A DNA stretch of 64,000 nt, taken from Haemaphysalis longicornis. Taxonomy: Eukaryota > Arthropoda > Arachnida > Ixodida > Ixodidae. The position numbers were made by a program, and so were the translations under genes. The notes under the pieces were generated by a model, which saw nothing but the letters and a program-made list of their open reading frames with translations, did not search any database and was not told the origin of the DNA. The stretch spans positions 188,126,688 through 188,190,687 of the forward strand of contig CM023450.1 of assembly GCA_013339765.2 (NCBI GenBank), read 5' to 3'. Below, piece after piece: positions 49,370 through 60,556 of this stretch (positions are counted from its first letter, which is position 1; every line of letters begins with the position of its first letter).

Positions 49370-49815
49370 CAAAACTACTCGCTGGGCGAAGGAACGTTCG
49401 GCAAACCACTGTTAATCTGCCAAATTTTAATCAGTGCATATCTAGCAGGTTCCGTGTTAAGTCGAGAGTCCCACAAGGCTGAGGTGTGTGTCCCGTTCTG
49501 TTTATAATCAATATTGACGATACTGAATCCGGTATCAACTCGTCCTTGGGCCTCTTCGCGGATCAATGCCTTCTTTATAAGCAGACAACTAACGTTGAGG
49601 ACGTCACCATTCTACAGGATGACTTGCCCAAAATAATTAAACGGGGCTTTAAATGGCCGCAAGAGATTAGCGCATCAAAAACTAACACGTTACTTTTTCT
49701 ACCATCTTACATACTCCGTGCAATCAATGTTTTGTCGGCATGCTCGAATCGAAACAGTGCCCTCATTTCAATATCTCGGTATCTTTTTTACTTTCTATCT
49801 GAGCTTGGGCACTAA
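49370..49815 (+). pseudogene. LINE reverse-transcriptase fragment
   Basis: The plus-strand translation includes an SRVPQG block at about 49463-49480, VLFIINIDD near 49497-49523 and an active-site remnant FADQ (49555-49566; normally YADD or FADD), then ASKT near 49671. This is the RT palm of a CR1/Jockey-type LINE, with at least one stop and an altered active site. Confidence 0.7.
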
Positions 49816-51217
49816 CATTAAATAAATCACTAACAAGGCCTCTAAAAACACTGATTTCTTAAACGTCCATTTTGAAGCGAATAGCAATACCGAACTGCAT
49901 GCGTAATTTCCTTAATAAAATAGATATTCGAATATGCTTCTGTTATCCGACATCCACACCAGGAGACTTTTACTAACTTCCTTGAACCCTTGTAGAACAA
50001 AGCTACACGATTCAGCTTGCGTTTCTTACTCTTCTGATACAAGCGTATCTGCCCAGAAATGTGTTCTTGATCCGCCTAATCTGGATACCCGAAGAAAAAT
50101 ACCGCGGCTGTCGTTTTTCTACTACCGTTACTACTCGGAGTGATTCTTTAGGTCATCCAATGTTTTGCCGGGTCGGGACATTTCCTCCCGTACTCCTCAC
50201 GTTCATAAAGCACGATCGATATTTGTAGAACCAGAAAGTATGAGCACTCCCTCCTCTCTTTATCAATACAGCAATGGCACTTGCTACCGGCAAGTATCGC
50301 TCAACTAAAAATCATCCCCCTTTCAGACCACGTTGCAGCCTTTTATCACCCGAAATATTGAGCAATTCAACTTAGGAACTGCTTTCATGAAAACAAAAGG
50401 TTGTAAAATATGCATTTCTGTTGGCAGTTTGAGTTGTTTATGCTGTCTTGTGATGTGCACAGAGGTTGGAAATGTTTGAGTTTGCTTTGTATGTATGCTT
50501 TCAATCTGCTTACGGATGATTATGATGTTACGCTTTGCTTTTGTTTGCACCTTATACGTCGTACCTCTGTTGCAGTACTAACTTGTTTGCGTTGATAGAT
50601 ATACTGTTAAACAAAAAGGGGAATGAGGTACAGAGATGAGTGATTGATGTGTTGTGTGTCCTTTGTCCTATAACTGTAATATAGTGTTGTATTGTTTGTT
50701 GTTAACCCACCCCCTATGTATTGCCTATGACCAGTCTTTAGCGTACTCAATAAAAAAAGAGTAAAATAAAGGATTTTGTCGGCGCTGTAGTTCGCGAACC
50801 AAGATTTCGCGCAATGAAGCCATCCGAAAACAGTGTGATTATAAAACATCTCGTAAGAAATGGCCAGGCAGGGTGCAGAGATCAGGACAGCCCTTTCCAA
50901 TTCATGTTTCTGCCTGGTAAATTTGCGTAAGCACACCCAGAGTAAGCACACGGATGGACGCGAAACTCCAAACTTTACTCTCGCGAAGTGAAAGCACAAT
51001 CTTTGCAAATCACAGCAGAGCCCCTTTAAGGAAGCATCGCAGCTCTTGTTTGTAAGTGGAGATAGCATGCTCTGCCAAATTAAAATGCTTTAAACTTTGC
51101 CCTTATATCGCTATTGGAACAGGCTCGCTACACATTGTTCCTTACGCGGATTCTGCAAGGCAATGGCAACATACTATTTTGTTTTGTTACACAAGTTCGT
51201 TTTCTTGACGATTCCAG
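49816..51217. other. No assigned feature
   Basis: AT-rich. A GAGCCCCTTTAA motif near 51016-51028 resembles an end of the TTAA-flanked element class, but no partner end was found. Nothing else was recognised. Confidence 0.3.
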
Positions 51218-51340
51218 ATTTGCAACCTTCATCCGAGAAGACTACAAGCCCACTTTGATTCTGTTATGACTCGGCGCGATGAAGAGGAAGAAGTTGGCGA
51301 GGACGTCTTTTTTGAGCTTCAGGGGACATTGTCAAGAAAA
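51218..51340 (+). CDS. Candidate exon 8 of the split gene
   Basis: The acceptor is TTTTCTTGACGATTCCAG (to 51217) and the donor AAAA/GTGAGT (51341). The phase 0 in / 0 out frame is open for 41 codons, including FDSVMTRRDEEEEVGEDVFF; the other two frames contain stops within the segment. The phase fits exon 7, but 20.5 kb lie between them, and the acidic, charged composition is unlike the earlier exons. It could belong to a different gene, or be read in another phase as a terminal exon. Confidence 0.45.
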
Positions 51341-51526
51341 GTGAGTACCTCTGCGTTCACTTTATGGCATGAAATACTGATTGTGCTCCCATCGCTTCAA
51401 AGGAAGAAAAATGACGAGTACGAGGCGCATAAAAAGTATCCCAATAAACACCAAGTGACTGATTTTTAATGGTGTTTTAACAGCGCAGCTTCTTTAGCTT
51501 TTAGTGGCTAGATGGAGCTTTACCAG

Positions 51527-51604
51527 AAAACTGTCACCTTCGGAAAACTGAACAGAGTTAAAATGCTAGCTAAAGAAGTTGGAAGGAAAGTGACGATCGC
51601 GGAG
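51527..51604 (+). CDS. Weak candidate exon downstream
   Basis: A phase 0/0 frame of 26 codons (LNRVKMLAKEVGRKVTIAE part) ends at a GTAAGG donor (51605). The acceptor TTTACCAG is poor and the segment is short. It is listed only because the phase would follow exon 8. Confidence 0.2.
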
Positions 51605-51812
51605 GTAAGGAGCACGCCCTCGCATGTAATAGGAGTGCGCGCTTCAGTAATAAAAAACGTGGTTAGGGAGGTCCAGGTAACGAACACGGGACATTTACGC
51701 CGTGAAACCGGCGAACTAATTACAGGGCCGCCGTTATGGCCCGAGGGGTAGGGGGTCAGCAGCCCGGCGGGGAGCAAAAACGTTTGCAGCCAAATGGAAA
51801 GACAAAAATGAA

Positions 51813-52681
51813 GGAGAGAGAGAGAGAAAAAACTGTATTGTAAACAGAAAACGGTCCGGTGGCGCCTAATGGCGACGGCCGGGCCGGCACTAAGAGCAAG
51901 AGTTCAGGCGGCCGGCGCGCGGCCCCGAGGGACCCGCCGCGCCTGCCGGCTGCCGCTCCAGGGCCTCCCGGACGCACTGGACGACTAACTTCTGGGTGTT
52001 GTAGTCGGACGAGGTGATTGCTCTACAAACGAAGGCTGGTAGCTGCCGGAGACTAGAGGGTGCGGGGTCTTGGGGAAAGCACTGAAGGATATGGGCTAGC
52101 GTTCCCCGCGCGGCACAACACACAGCACACACTGCACTGGGATACACTTTCGGAGCCACATGTTGGCCGAACACAGGGGTGAGCACTGAGTCCGTTTGTA
52201 TCTGGCGCAATAACACTCCTTCACTGCGGTGAGTCTTGGGTGGGGGGCTGGAAGGCGACGCCTGCAATCCCTGTACCAGCGCAGTATAGAACCGTAGTCT
52301 TCGAGCGGGGTTGGTGATTGTAGCCGTGTATCCGAAGGGTCCAGAAGTTCCGACCCAGGACCTATTAGTGGCCTGGGGGACCTCGCCCGAGGGGATGCCT
52401 GACTGGTTAGATCGCGGGCGGCCCGGTCCGCATCGACGTTGCGGTTGTGGGCTCTGTCCCTAGTCAGGGCGTGGTCCAAGTGGGCTGGGAATCAGATGAG
52501 GTGGACAGGACTGCTGGAGGCGGTGGCGGTATTGGTGAGAAGTCTCGCTGTCGGCGACGTGATTGTATTGGCTCCAAAGTTGAGAATGCCCGTCTTAGAA
52601 TCACTAAGGATCGCAGTGCAGTGCGGATCCGTGGCTGCCAGGGCTATCGCCATCTCCTCGGCTTGCGCCGGATTGGATTGG
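51813..52681 (-). pseudogene. 3' part of the outer I-clade LINE: RNase H and C-terminus
   Basis: On the minus strand from 52681 the translation has AEEMAIALAATDP (about 52664-52626) and AILSDSKTGILNF, the acidic-residue blocks of RNase H, then PAHLDHALTRDRAHNRNVDA after a stop that replaces the usual Trp (near 52488). The C-terminal zinc knuckle CAVCCAARGTLAHILQC lies at about 52137-52087. ORF2 ends at 51890 and the 3' UTR ends near 51813 in a (TC)n-type tail. It is the continuation of the LINE at 58322-63355, separated from it by an inserted LINE. About 100 codons expected at the junction are missing. Confidence 0.85.
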
Positions 52682-52730
52682 AAAAACGTTTATTTGACCT
52701 GCAGTAAAGCGCGCGCGCTATAGACGCGGC

Positions 52731-55547
52731 CTACGTCGTCTTCTTGGCGCGCCTGCAAGTGTCTCGACTCGCCTTTTCAGGCTCGCCGAGTCCCTGCCTG
52801 GCTAACGCCTCGATGACCCGCTGGATGTCCTTGAGTTGCGTTTCTTGGTCTTCTGTCCGCCTCGCCCATTCCAGCGACAGCGGGAATATCCGTCTTCGTG
52901 CTTCATCCGGATGTTTTTTTGCAATCCCACAGAATGTGTCCCATGGTGGCTCTTTCGTCACGGCACACCTTGCACTTGTCGTCTGGGTACGCGTCCGGGT
53001 ACACCTTGTGTAGTACTGCTGGGTTCGGCAGCGTTCTTGTCTGTAGCTGTCTGAACAGGACAGCCTGCCTCCTGTTTAGGCTCTTGTGTGGTCGTGGCAG
53101 TTCTCTCCTTGCCAGTCTGTACAGTTTGGTGATTTCATCGTATCCTGTCATTCTGTCTTTGTTGATGTACCACAGCTCCGGGCATTCCTCTCGGCCGCGG
53201 TCCGTTAGCTCTCGCGCCCGAGCATTTGCCGTTTCGTTGTGGTTTGTGTTTTCCTCCGATACTTTTCCGGTGTGTGCCGGTATCCACTTGATTCTGACGT
53301 TTCGTTTTTTTATTTCTGTTGTCTCTAGGATGTTGATGGCCTTAGGGCTGATCCTTCCTTTGGCATAGTTCTTGACTGCTTGTCTTGAGTCACTGACAAT
53401 TGTCCTGCAGTCTTGATCAGCAAGGGCCAAGGCAATGGCTATTCCTTCGGCTTCTTGAGCCTTCCTACAGTTCACGCTGGCTGCTGTTCTTGTTTTCCCT
53501 TCGTTGTCCACCACTACTATGGCATAGCTGTCTCTGTTGGCGTACTCCGCCGCGTCCACGTATCTGACATATGTATCCGTTGCGTGCGTGTCCACCATGG
53601 CTTTCGCTCTGGCTTGCCTTCTGCCCGCGTTATGCTCTGGATGCATGTTCCGAGGGAGAGGGTCCACCCTGATGAATCTTCTGGCTTCTTCCGGTATTGA
53701 GCATTTGGGGCCTTGCTGTCTGTGATACGTTATGTTTAAATTGTCCAGAATTCTTCTTCCGGCCTTTGTTGTAGTGAGTCTCTCCAGTTGGGCTGCACGC
53801 TGCGCTTCCGCTATTTCGTCGAGCGTGTTGTGCATGCCTAGCCGGAGCAGTCTCTTCGTGCTCGTGTTTTCCGGTAGTCCTAGGACCAGCTTATACGCTT
53901 TTCTGATGAGCACATTGAGCTTGTTCTTCTCGCTTTTGTTCCATCTGTGATACGCTGCCACGTACGTGATATGGCATATTACAAAGGAGTGGACTAGCCT
54001 TGTGAGGTTGTCTTCTCTCACTCCGCTTCTCCTGTTCGTGATCTGTTTGAGCATTCTTAGTGCGTTTGCTGCTTTGCCTGTTATTCGTGTGATTGTGCCG
54101 CCGTTTGTTCCATGTGCTTCGATAAGCATACCGAGGATTCGGATCATGTTGACTGTTGGGATTTCGTTGCCGTCGCCGGTTCTGATCTTGATTTTTTCGC
54201 TCTCTCTGTTCTTGGTTCGGTGCGCTTTCGTTGGCTGGTAGATCAGCAGCTCTGAATTGCTCGGAGAGCATCTCAGGCCCGACCCTTCCAAGCTTTCTTC
54301 TATCGCCTCTACCGCTTTTTGCAATGTGGCCTCAATGTGCGCGTCGCTTCCGCCATTCACCCACAGTGTAATGTCGTCCGCGTAGATTGTATGGCACAGG
54401 TCTTTGATCTGAATCAATCTCTTGGCCACTCGGATCATCACAAGGTTAAAGAGCATGGGCGAGATGACTGCCCCTTGTGGGGTGCCCTGGCTGCCCAGCT
54501 CCATTTCGTCTGCCTGTATTTCTCCTGCCCTGAGTTCCGCTGAACGGCCCGTCAGGAAGTCCTTGATATATTGGTATGGTCGTTTTCCCATGTTGAGCTC
54601 CGACACTTGTCTTAGGACCGCCGCATGCGTGACCTTGTCAAAGGCGCTTTCCAGGTCTAGTCCTAGTATGGCCTTGTTGTCTCTTGTTTTGTCGTCAATG
54701 ATTTGATGTCTGATTTGGATCATTGCGTCTTGTGTGCTGAGGTGCTGTCGGAAGCCGATGATTGTTTCCGGGTACAGCTCTTCTCCCTCCAGGTACTCTT
54801 GCCACTGATTGTGTAGGACGTGCTCCATGGCTTTGCCCACGCAAGATGTTAGTGCGATTGGGCGGAGGTTGTCCGTGCTCAGTGGCTTCCCTGGCTTGGG
54901 GATGAGGATTGTCTTGGATTTTTTCCACTGTTTTGGGAGCTTGCCGCTTCTCCAGCATTTGTTGTAATATGCTGTCAGGTTCTCGATGGATTTGTCGTCG
55001 AGGTTCCTGAGGATCTTGTTGGTGATGCGATCCGGCCCGGGCGCCGACCTGGTATTTTGGTAGTGCAGCGCCATCCGTACCTCTTCGACTTCGATGTCCC
55101 GATCGATGCGGTCGTTGGATCGGCCTCGGTACGGGCCGTGCACCACCGTGGGCGTCGTCGGCACGTACCTGTCTCTCAACTTCTGTGTGACGGCTTCGGC
55201 TCCATTCTCGGTGGACTTCCCGGTGCAGAAGTTTGGCCAGTCTGTCTCGTTGATGCGACTTAGTCTTGGTTTCATCCATGAGGTGTTTGAGGAGATTCCA
55301 CGCCTTACCGTTGTGTAGCTGGCCGTCGACCGCGCAGCACATCTCGTTCCATTGTTGGTTGCTCAGGACTCTGCAGTGGTTTTCTATTCTTTGTTGAGCT
55401 CAGCCACTTCTTTCGCAGTCTTCTGTTAAGTCGTTGCTTTTTCCACCTGTCTTGGATGGCTTTTTTCGCCTCCATCAGGTGTGCCAGCCTGCTATCCATG
55501 GCTTCCGTTTCCACGTCCGTTTCAATCTCCTTTGTTGCCTCTCGCAC
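52731..55547 (-). CDS. ORF2 of the inner LINE: reverse transcriptase and RNase H (frameshifted)
   Basis: The main open frame, 55275-52903 (790 codons), covers RT with SAPGPDRITNKILRNL (residues 77-92), GLDLESAFDKV (205-215), GTPQGAVISPMLF (264-276) and YADD (298-301). RNase H spans about 570-700 (DAAEY 574-578, AEGIAIAL 609-616, VSDSRQ 627-632, NETANA 680-685), followed by a CX2CX8HX4C zinc knuckle (768-785). It copies the element RNA at a nicked target; RNase H removes the template strand. A frameshift near 52910, in a run of Ts, moves the true C-terminus into the frame ending 52731. Another near 55260 joins the upstream part. RNase H after RT places it in the I clade rather than CR1 or RTE. 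Confidence 0.9.
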
Positions 55548-55661
55548 GTTGCGTGCGATTTTGTCGGTCCATTCGTCGATGTCATCTATCTCTTCGACGT
55601 CCGCTTCTTCTCGGTCCCTGATCTTCCTGAACTCCGACCATTCGATCCACGTGTATTTCCT

Positions 55662-56410
55662 TTACGTTGTTCTTCTGGTCGGCCGGGACTGGCAACGTGA
55701 TTCCACTATTACATGACCACTGCCCAGGTCGTCTCCAGTGTTTCTCCACTTGATCACTGCGTCCGCGTCGTTCTTCACGAACGTAAGGTCTGTCGTGGTG
55801 TCCTCGATATCGAGTTGCCGATCCTCGTCGGGCACGCTGGGTCCGTGATTAGGATCTATTCGAGCTCGGTTGCGTCTTGAGCTAGATTCCTGCCTTTGAC
55901 GTTGTTTTTGAGGTAGCCCCACGATTGGTTCATCGCGTTGAAGTCTCCGCAAGCGAGTAGTTTGGAGTCTTTAGCGATGTTTCCGGCCTTGTGGAGCAGT
56001 GACTTGAATTGCTGGTGCTTCTGGGACGGGCTGCTATATGGGTTCAGGATGAATAGGCTGTTTTTGTTGTTCTTGGTCGGTATAATTTCCGTGTAGACGT
56101 GTTCAATCTTGTTTTTGATTTCGTGTTCCAAAAACGTCAGTCCTTTTCTAACCAGCGTGCATAGGCCTCTTCCACCTGCCGGGCCCACTTGCACTCTGTA
56201 TCCGGGAAGGGTTGGCGTTGCGGTGAGCGTTTCTGTAGTATGATCACGTCCGGCTTTTTCTTGGCGTTTCGATGTGCTGCTGTAGTACTGCCCGCTTTGC
56301 TTGGGGGCCGCGGCAGTTCCACTGCCATACGGTTATGCTGGTGGATCGGGGGCCATGGTTGTCCTGATTGGTAGTTGTTTCCGGGTTCTTGGTTGATCTG
56401 GTGCATCACC
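55662..56410 (-). pseudogene. ORF2 endonuclease domain of the inner LINE, broken
   Basis: AP-endonuclease-like blocks are spread over three frames. A WQWNCRGPQ-like start lies near 56330-56300, GDFNAMNQSWGY lies in the frame 55856-56194 (about 55952-55917), and TDLTFV and GSGHVIV lie in the frame 55662-55952. At least two frameshifts separate them, so the nicking activity is lost. The order agrees with the intact endonuclease of the outer LINE at 61088-62110. Confidence 0.85.
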
Positions 56411-56648
56411 GTGTCATCATTTGATCTATGCTTGCTCTCATGTCTGCCAGTATGCTGTCTTGCTGTTGAATCTTTTTTTCGAGGGTTCCCATAATCCTCT
56501 GGATTGTCTTGTTGAGATGCTCCCGGATGTCGTGTATTGTTACTTTTTCTTCTTGTTCTTCAATAAGTCGTTTTCTTTGCTGCTGGCCCCTCGTTCGTCC
56601 TCTGTTATGACCTTACTGATGCTTGGTTGGTCTGTCAGTTGCTGCCTG

Positions 56649-58173
56649 TCAGTCAACTCTCTCTTGAGGCTGGTTCACGCTTTGGGTGAGTTGCTGAATC
56701 ATCGCTCTCAGCTCCGCATTTTCTTTGCGGATGTTCTCGTTCTCTTTGCGTAGTATACCTATCATCTCCTCTTCCTTGCTCTGGAGTCGCTGTTTCTTGT
56801 GTCCCGCGCTCTTCTCTCGGTTTCCCGTCTTGCCGCCGGTGACGCGCACCGTGTCTACCCAGCTCACTTTTTCTCCGGATGGCGATCATCCGCGTTCGAG
56901 TGCTGTTGTCGCGGCTTTGCCTTCTTTGTTTGCTATTGTCCCGTTATTGCGAGCGGTTCCGAGAAGGCGTCCTTGGATTATGCGCAGCTGGAGTGTCGAG
57001 CGGTGGAAAATTCCACGCTTGCGTCAGCTGTTCTTCTGCCTTGCGCTTTTCCCACTGCCGCTTACGCACCACGTACGGGGTCTTATATCTTGCTCGGCAC
57101 TGTTTATCTCCTGTGAGGTGCTTATCCCCACAAAGCTTGCACTTTGGCGTGCACGTATGACCTTCTTTGGGGTTTTTCTCACCGGAGCCTCTGCATGCCC
57201 GCTCGTTTGGTGTTGGGCACACATCTTTACGATGTCCTACTCGGCCGGATTGGTGGCACACGTCTACTTGTTTGCGATAAAGCAGACACTTGATGAGGGC
57301 GTTTCCATACCTGACATAGTTGGGAACCTTTCCTCCGCTGAAGGCTACGATGACTGTTGTTGACGTTCCGATGCGTTTAGCGCCCAAGGCTAGCGGGTTC
57401 CGTTCGTTGACGATTCTTGCGTCTATGTCTCTCGGCGTTTCGCTGAGCGGGATGCCTCTAATTACTCTTTAACTGTATCGTGCGGGGTCGAGCGATATGC
57501 GCTCACCTCGTGTTGGTTTCCGCTGACGACGATGCCTTGAATACCTTCATAGCGTCTTGCGTTCTCTTCTTTGGGCGTGCTGATGACGACGATGTTTTGT
57601 TGTGCGTTTATGCACATCGTGTCTTCCTTTCCGGCCTCCTCGGTGATCCCGGCTGCCACGTGTATGGCGGCCATTACGTCAACTACTCCCGTCTGCGCCA
57701 CGTGTATTCCGCCTCGTGGTCGGACTACAATCTTGGTTTCCTCCCTTGGCATCGCTGGTATCCTCGCTGCTTTGATTGCGAGATCCTCGTATTTCTTGCC
57801 TGCTTTTCGGTTTTGCGTCTGTCGCCCCCTTCGTTGGTCATTCCCGTCTTCTTCTGCCGACACCTGGCGTATCTCTCGCCTGCGGTTCTCCATCCTGCTT
57901 CTTGGTTGAAATCTTCCGGTGGGATTTCCTCTCCCTCCACTTGCACATATTTTCCATGGCCCTGGTCTTGAGTGCAGGTTTACATCTCTTGCTGTAATGA
58001 CGCTCCCTCGGGCGTGCCCAGACTCGCCGCCAGCATGGCGGCCGGTCTAGTCGTTCCTCGTTAGGCTTAGCGTTGCGTCGTCCAGCACTGACAGAAAAAT
58101 CTAACAAGTCCGCAAATTTCACTTGCCTGTTGGGATTTTGGTATCCACTGATGTCGCTTAACTCCCCGAACAC
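56649..58173 (-). pseudogene. ORF1 (Gag-like) of the inner LINE, frameshifted
   Basis: Pieces in order on the minus strand: N-terminal region (frames within 58173-57462), a middle piece 57387-56944 with three Cys/His knuckles (CHQSGRVGHRKDVC, a changed second one, CKLCGDKHLTGDKQC), and a C-terminal coiled coil (RKENENIRKENAELRAMIQQ) at about 56745-56685. ORF1 proteins of this clade bind the element RNA. The first knuckle has a Ser in place of the second Cys and the second lacks a clear HX4C spacing, so RNA binding would be weakened. Frameshifts occur near 57460 and 56940. Confidence 0.8.
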
Positions 58174-58321
58174 GCTGATAAAGGTGGATGACCGTTGTGG
58201 CTAATTAGCACTGCATAATGAACCAATCAATTGCGGAGCCGATGCGAGACACGTCCACTCACTTCGGCCATCGCAGCGCCCCCCCTCGGCGATCGCAGCG
58301 CCCCGAGTGTCGGCACGAAAG

Positions 58322-59650
58322 CTAACCGCTGTGGCAATTGTTCCCGAGGATAGGGCACGGGTAGGGCGTAGGCCGCTCTGTCAAGTATGTAGGGGCCCGT
58401 GAGCGTGTTGGAGAGGCGTGGAGGTGATTGACTCGCTGGGCTTCTGCAATTTTAGCAAACGTGTTGTGGACCCCCAGGGCGTCGAGGGGGTCCGTCCCGG
58501 GGGCACCGGTAGAGACCGAGGGCCTCTCGGTATGCCCGCGGAGGGCGCATCTAGACGTTGCGTTTCCGTCTGCGTCCAATTGTGGTAGGCCGCTATGTAG
58601 GCAATGGTGAACGACGAACGCCTGGACCAGTCGAAGTACGCTGGGCTCCGGCATTCCCGCGTGGCGAGTGGCAACTTTGCGGATGAGCGTCATGGCGGCG
58701 GCGGTCTTGCCTAGGAGCCTTTGCACAGTGAAGAATTGGCTCCGTTAACTTGGATGTGCATACCCAGTACTCGGATCCGGTCGACTTTGGGAATGTTGTT
58801 GCCGTCTGCCGTGTAGAGGTTGATGTCGGGCGGGACCGAGGAACGGGGGCGCCTAGGGGTGATGATGAGCAACCCCGATTTGGCCGGCGAGCATTTGAGG
58901 CCCGTGTCCGTGAGGCTGGTCTCCACAGCTTGCACCGCGCGTTGCAGCGTGTCCTCAATGTGTCCGTCGCTGCCACGCGCAGCCCATATGCTGATATCGT
59001 CCGCGTATATGCTGTAGCGCGCCTCCGGGGCGGTGTCCAGGGCTGCGGCGACTTTGAACATCACTATGTTGAAAAGGAACGGCGAAATGACCGCCCCCTG
59101 TGGCGTGCCAACGCTGCCCAGTCGTTTGAACGGGAGTTGCATGTCTCCTGCGTGGAGGGTGACGGTGCGATCCGATAGGAAGGCTCGAACGTATGCGTGG
59201 GTCCGTTCCCCCATGTTGAGGGCCGAGATCTGCTGGAGGATGGAGACGTGTCTCATATTGTCAAAAGCCCCTGCAGGTCTAGCCCAAGCATCGCCTTGCT
59301 GTCCCCTGTGGGTTGGTCGTAAATGTCTCTTTTGATGAGGAGCATGGCGTCTTGGGTGCTGAGGCCATGGCGAAAGCCGGTCATAGTGTGTGGGTAGAGG
59401 TGATTGGACTTGAGGTAGTGATTCCAGCGGTTCAGTAGTACGTGTTTGAGACATTTTCCCACACAAGACGTAAGCGAAATCGGCAGGAGGTTGTAAATGT
59501 GGGGTGGCTTGCCAGGTTTGGGAATGACGACTGTTTTCGAGGCGCTCCAGCTTTGCGGAAGGTATCCCGGTCTCCAGCAACGGTTGAAGTAGCGCGTGAG
59601 CTGCTCTAGTGATGCGTCGGGAAGATTGCGGAGCTCTTTGTTAAAGACCC
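58322..59650 (-). pseudogene. Reverse transcriptase of the outer LINE, broken
   Basis: A SLTSCVGKCLKHVLLNRW-like block lies near 59480-59430, a TMTGFRHGLSTQDAML block near 59385-59340, and GSVGTPQGAVISPFLFN, YADD and LKCSPAKSGLLI follow in the frame 58711-59580 (YADD near 59000). A further piece in 58322-58726 covers the post-palm region (VHNTFAKIAEAQR near 58460-58420). Frameshifts near 59270 and 58715 separate the pieces. The sequence is close enough to the inner LINE to align throughout. Confidence 0.85.
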
Positions 59651-59793
59651 CGTCCGGACACCTGCCGCCAAGGTGACGTTAACGGCTTGGAGAACGTGAC
59701 CCACCTCCCACACCTCGATGTCCGCGTCCAATATATGGTTCGGTGTCCCGGTGTAACAGGGCATCGCCACTGCAGGGGAGGTCAGGAGATATT

Positions 59794-60546
59794 AGGGGCG
59801 AAGCTCCTTAGGGCGTGGGTCTGTCCATCCTCGACGTATATATGTAGCCACCTCTAGTTTAGTTCTTGGATTGTTTACTAGATGGCGTGGCTACCTCTAG
59901 TTTAGTTCTTGGATTGTTTACTAGATGGCGGTACTTGTATATGATGAAAAGATGGGCTTGGATTGTTTACTAGATGGCGTGGCTACCTCTAGTTTAGTTC
60001 TTGGATTGTTTACTAGATGGCGGGGTGCGTTGTAATAAAATCCGTTCGCTGTTGGCGCGCGCTCGGAGTCGCCCGATGGATAAGGCTGAAGATGCGCGAG
60101 CCCGCGAGGCAGAAGCGCTCCGTGAAGCTGCGCGACGCCGCCGCCAAGATCCTGCCGTACGAGAGCGGGAGGCCGAAGCGTGTCGTCTGGCTGCGCGACG
60201 AGGCCGCCAAGATCCCAGCGTTCGAGAACGAGAGGCCCAAGCGTCACGGCAACGGCGCGAGGACCCTGCCGTACGCGAAGCGGCACGGCTGCGGCGCGAA
60301 GAGGATCTCCAAAACGTCAGAGAACGGGAAGCGGCGAGAAAGCGCGCGTATCGGCAGGCAGACCCCGATGCAGTGAGAGCTCGTGAGGCGTCTGCAAAAC
60401 GCATCAGGCGAGCTCAGCCCCAAGGTGCCGACGCGCGGTTTAAGCGAGACTTTCTAGACGTTACGTTCGGACACAGATGTAGTGGGCGAACTTTCACTGA
60501 AGAGTCACGGTTTTACCGATGATTTCTCCTCAGGAGCTTCGCCCAC
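59794..60546 (+). mobile_element. 0.75-kb insert with GGGCGAAGCTCCT ends and a repeat protein
   Basis: The ends are inverted: GGGCGAAGCTCCTTAGGGC at 59797-59815 and its near-complement ending around 60545. A 43-bp tandem (copies at about 59871, 59914, 59963 and 60006) lies at the left. A plus frame at 60001-60522 follows. The insert interrupts the outer LINE ORF2 between its linker and RT. The short inverted ends are not those expected of a Helitron, so its class is open. Confidence 0.65.
60001..60522 (+). CDS. Arg/Glu/Ala-rich repeat protein, possibly the N-terminus of a Helitron-type protein
   Basis: The frame has 173 codons. From about residue 30 it contains five diverged units of 15-20 residues of the form AREAEALREAARRRRQDPAV, with RAREASAKRIRR at residues 127-138. 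A FKRDFLDVTFGHRCS segment follows near residues 147-161. I associate this arrangement with the N-terminal part of tick Helitron-like helicase proteins, from memory and without a search. The helicase and the rest of the Cys motif are missing, and the frame runs out into unrelated residues. The start codon is not determined; Met26 after the leading residues is also possible. Confidence 0.5.
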   Translation: MDCLLDGGVRCNKIRSLLARARSRPMDKAEDARAREAEALREAARRRRQDPAVREREAEACRLAARRGRQDPSVREREAQASRQRREDPAVREAARLRREEDLQNVREREAARKRAYRQADPDAVRAREASAKRIRRAQPQGADARFKRDFLDVTFGHRCSGRTFTEESRFYR

Positions 60547-60556
60547 TCATCATCAT

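Larger units (their letters stand above)
2284..51340 (+). other. Split host gene model, seven phase-matched exons plus one candidate
   Basis: Segments at 2284-2340, 9670-9702, 14089-14241, 17324-17547, 19240-19340, 26033-26138 and 30544-30708 each follow an AG acceptor and precede a GT donor. Each has an open frame whose splice phase matches its neighbours. Together they give 279 codons with no stop. A further segment at 51218-51340 fits phase 0. The predicted product has a Thr-rich linker, then about 260 residues with scattered Cys and two N-glycosylation sequons in exon 7. This suggests a secreted or membrane-anchored protein. The layout recalls tick-specific secreted families with a Thr-rich stretch before a Cys-containing domain, but I cannot confirm that. 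The 5' end, signal peptide and 3' end are not visible. Introns of 1.7 to 20.5 kb hold the mobile elements. Confidence 0.6.
52682..58320 (-). mobile_element. Inner I-clade LINE, near full length
   Basis: The element reads 5' to 3' on the minus strand: a 5' UTR with a tandem GCGCTGCGATCGCCGA motif (about 58265-58310), ORF1 (about 58170-56650), ORF2 (about 56410-52731) and a 3' end AATAAACGTTTTT at about 52695-52682. It lies inside a second LINE of the same clade. ORF1 encodes zinc knuckles and ORF2 encodes endonuclease, RT, RNase H and a terminal zinc knuckle. Several frameshifts make it inactive, but most domains remain readable. Confidence 0.9.

Noticed and set aside
54695..55342. A 215-codon minus-strand frame overlapping the RT frame
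   Set aside because: Only its first part matches the LINE linker before a frameshift. The rest is an out-of-frame shadow of RT rich in Arg and His.
56725..57363. A 212-codon plus-strand open frame
   Set aside because: It is antisense to the zinc-knuckle part of the inner LINE ORF1, and its composition mirrors that coding sequence. It is a shadow, as are other long plus frames at 52.4-63.0 kb.
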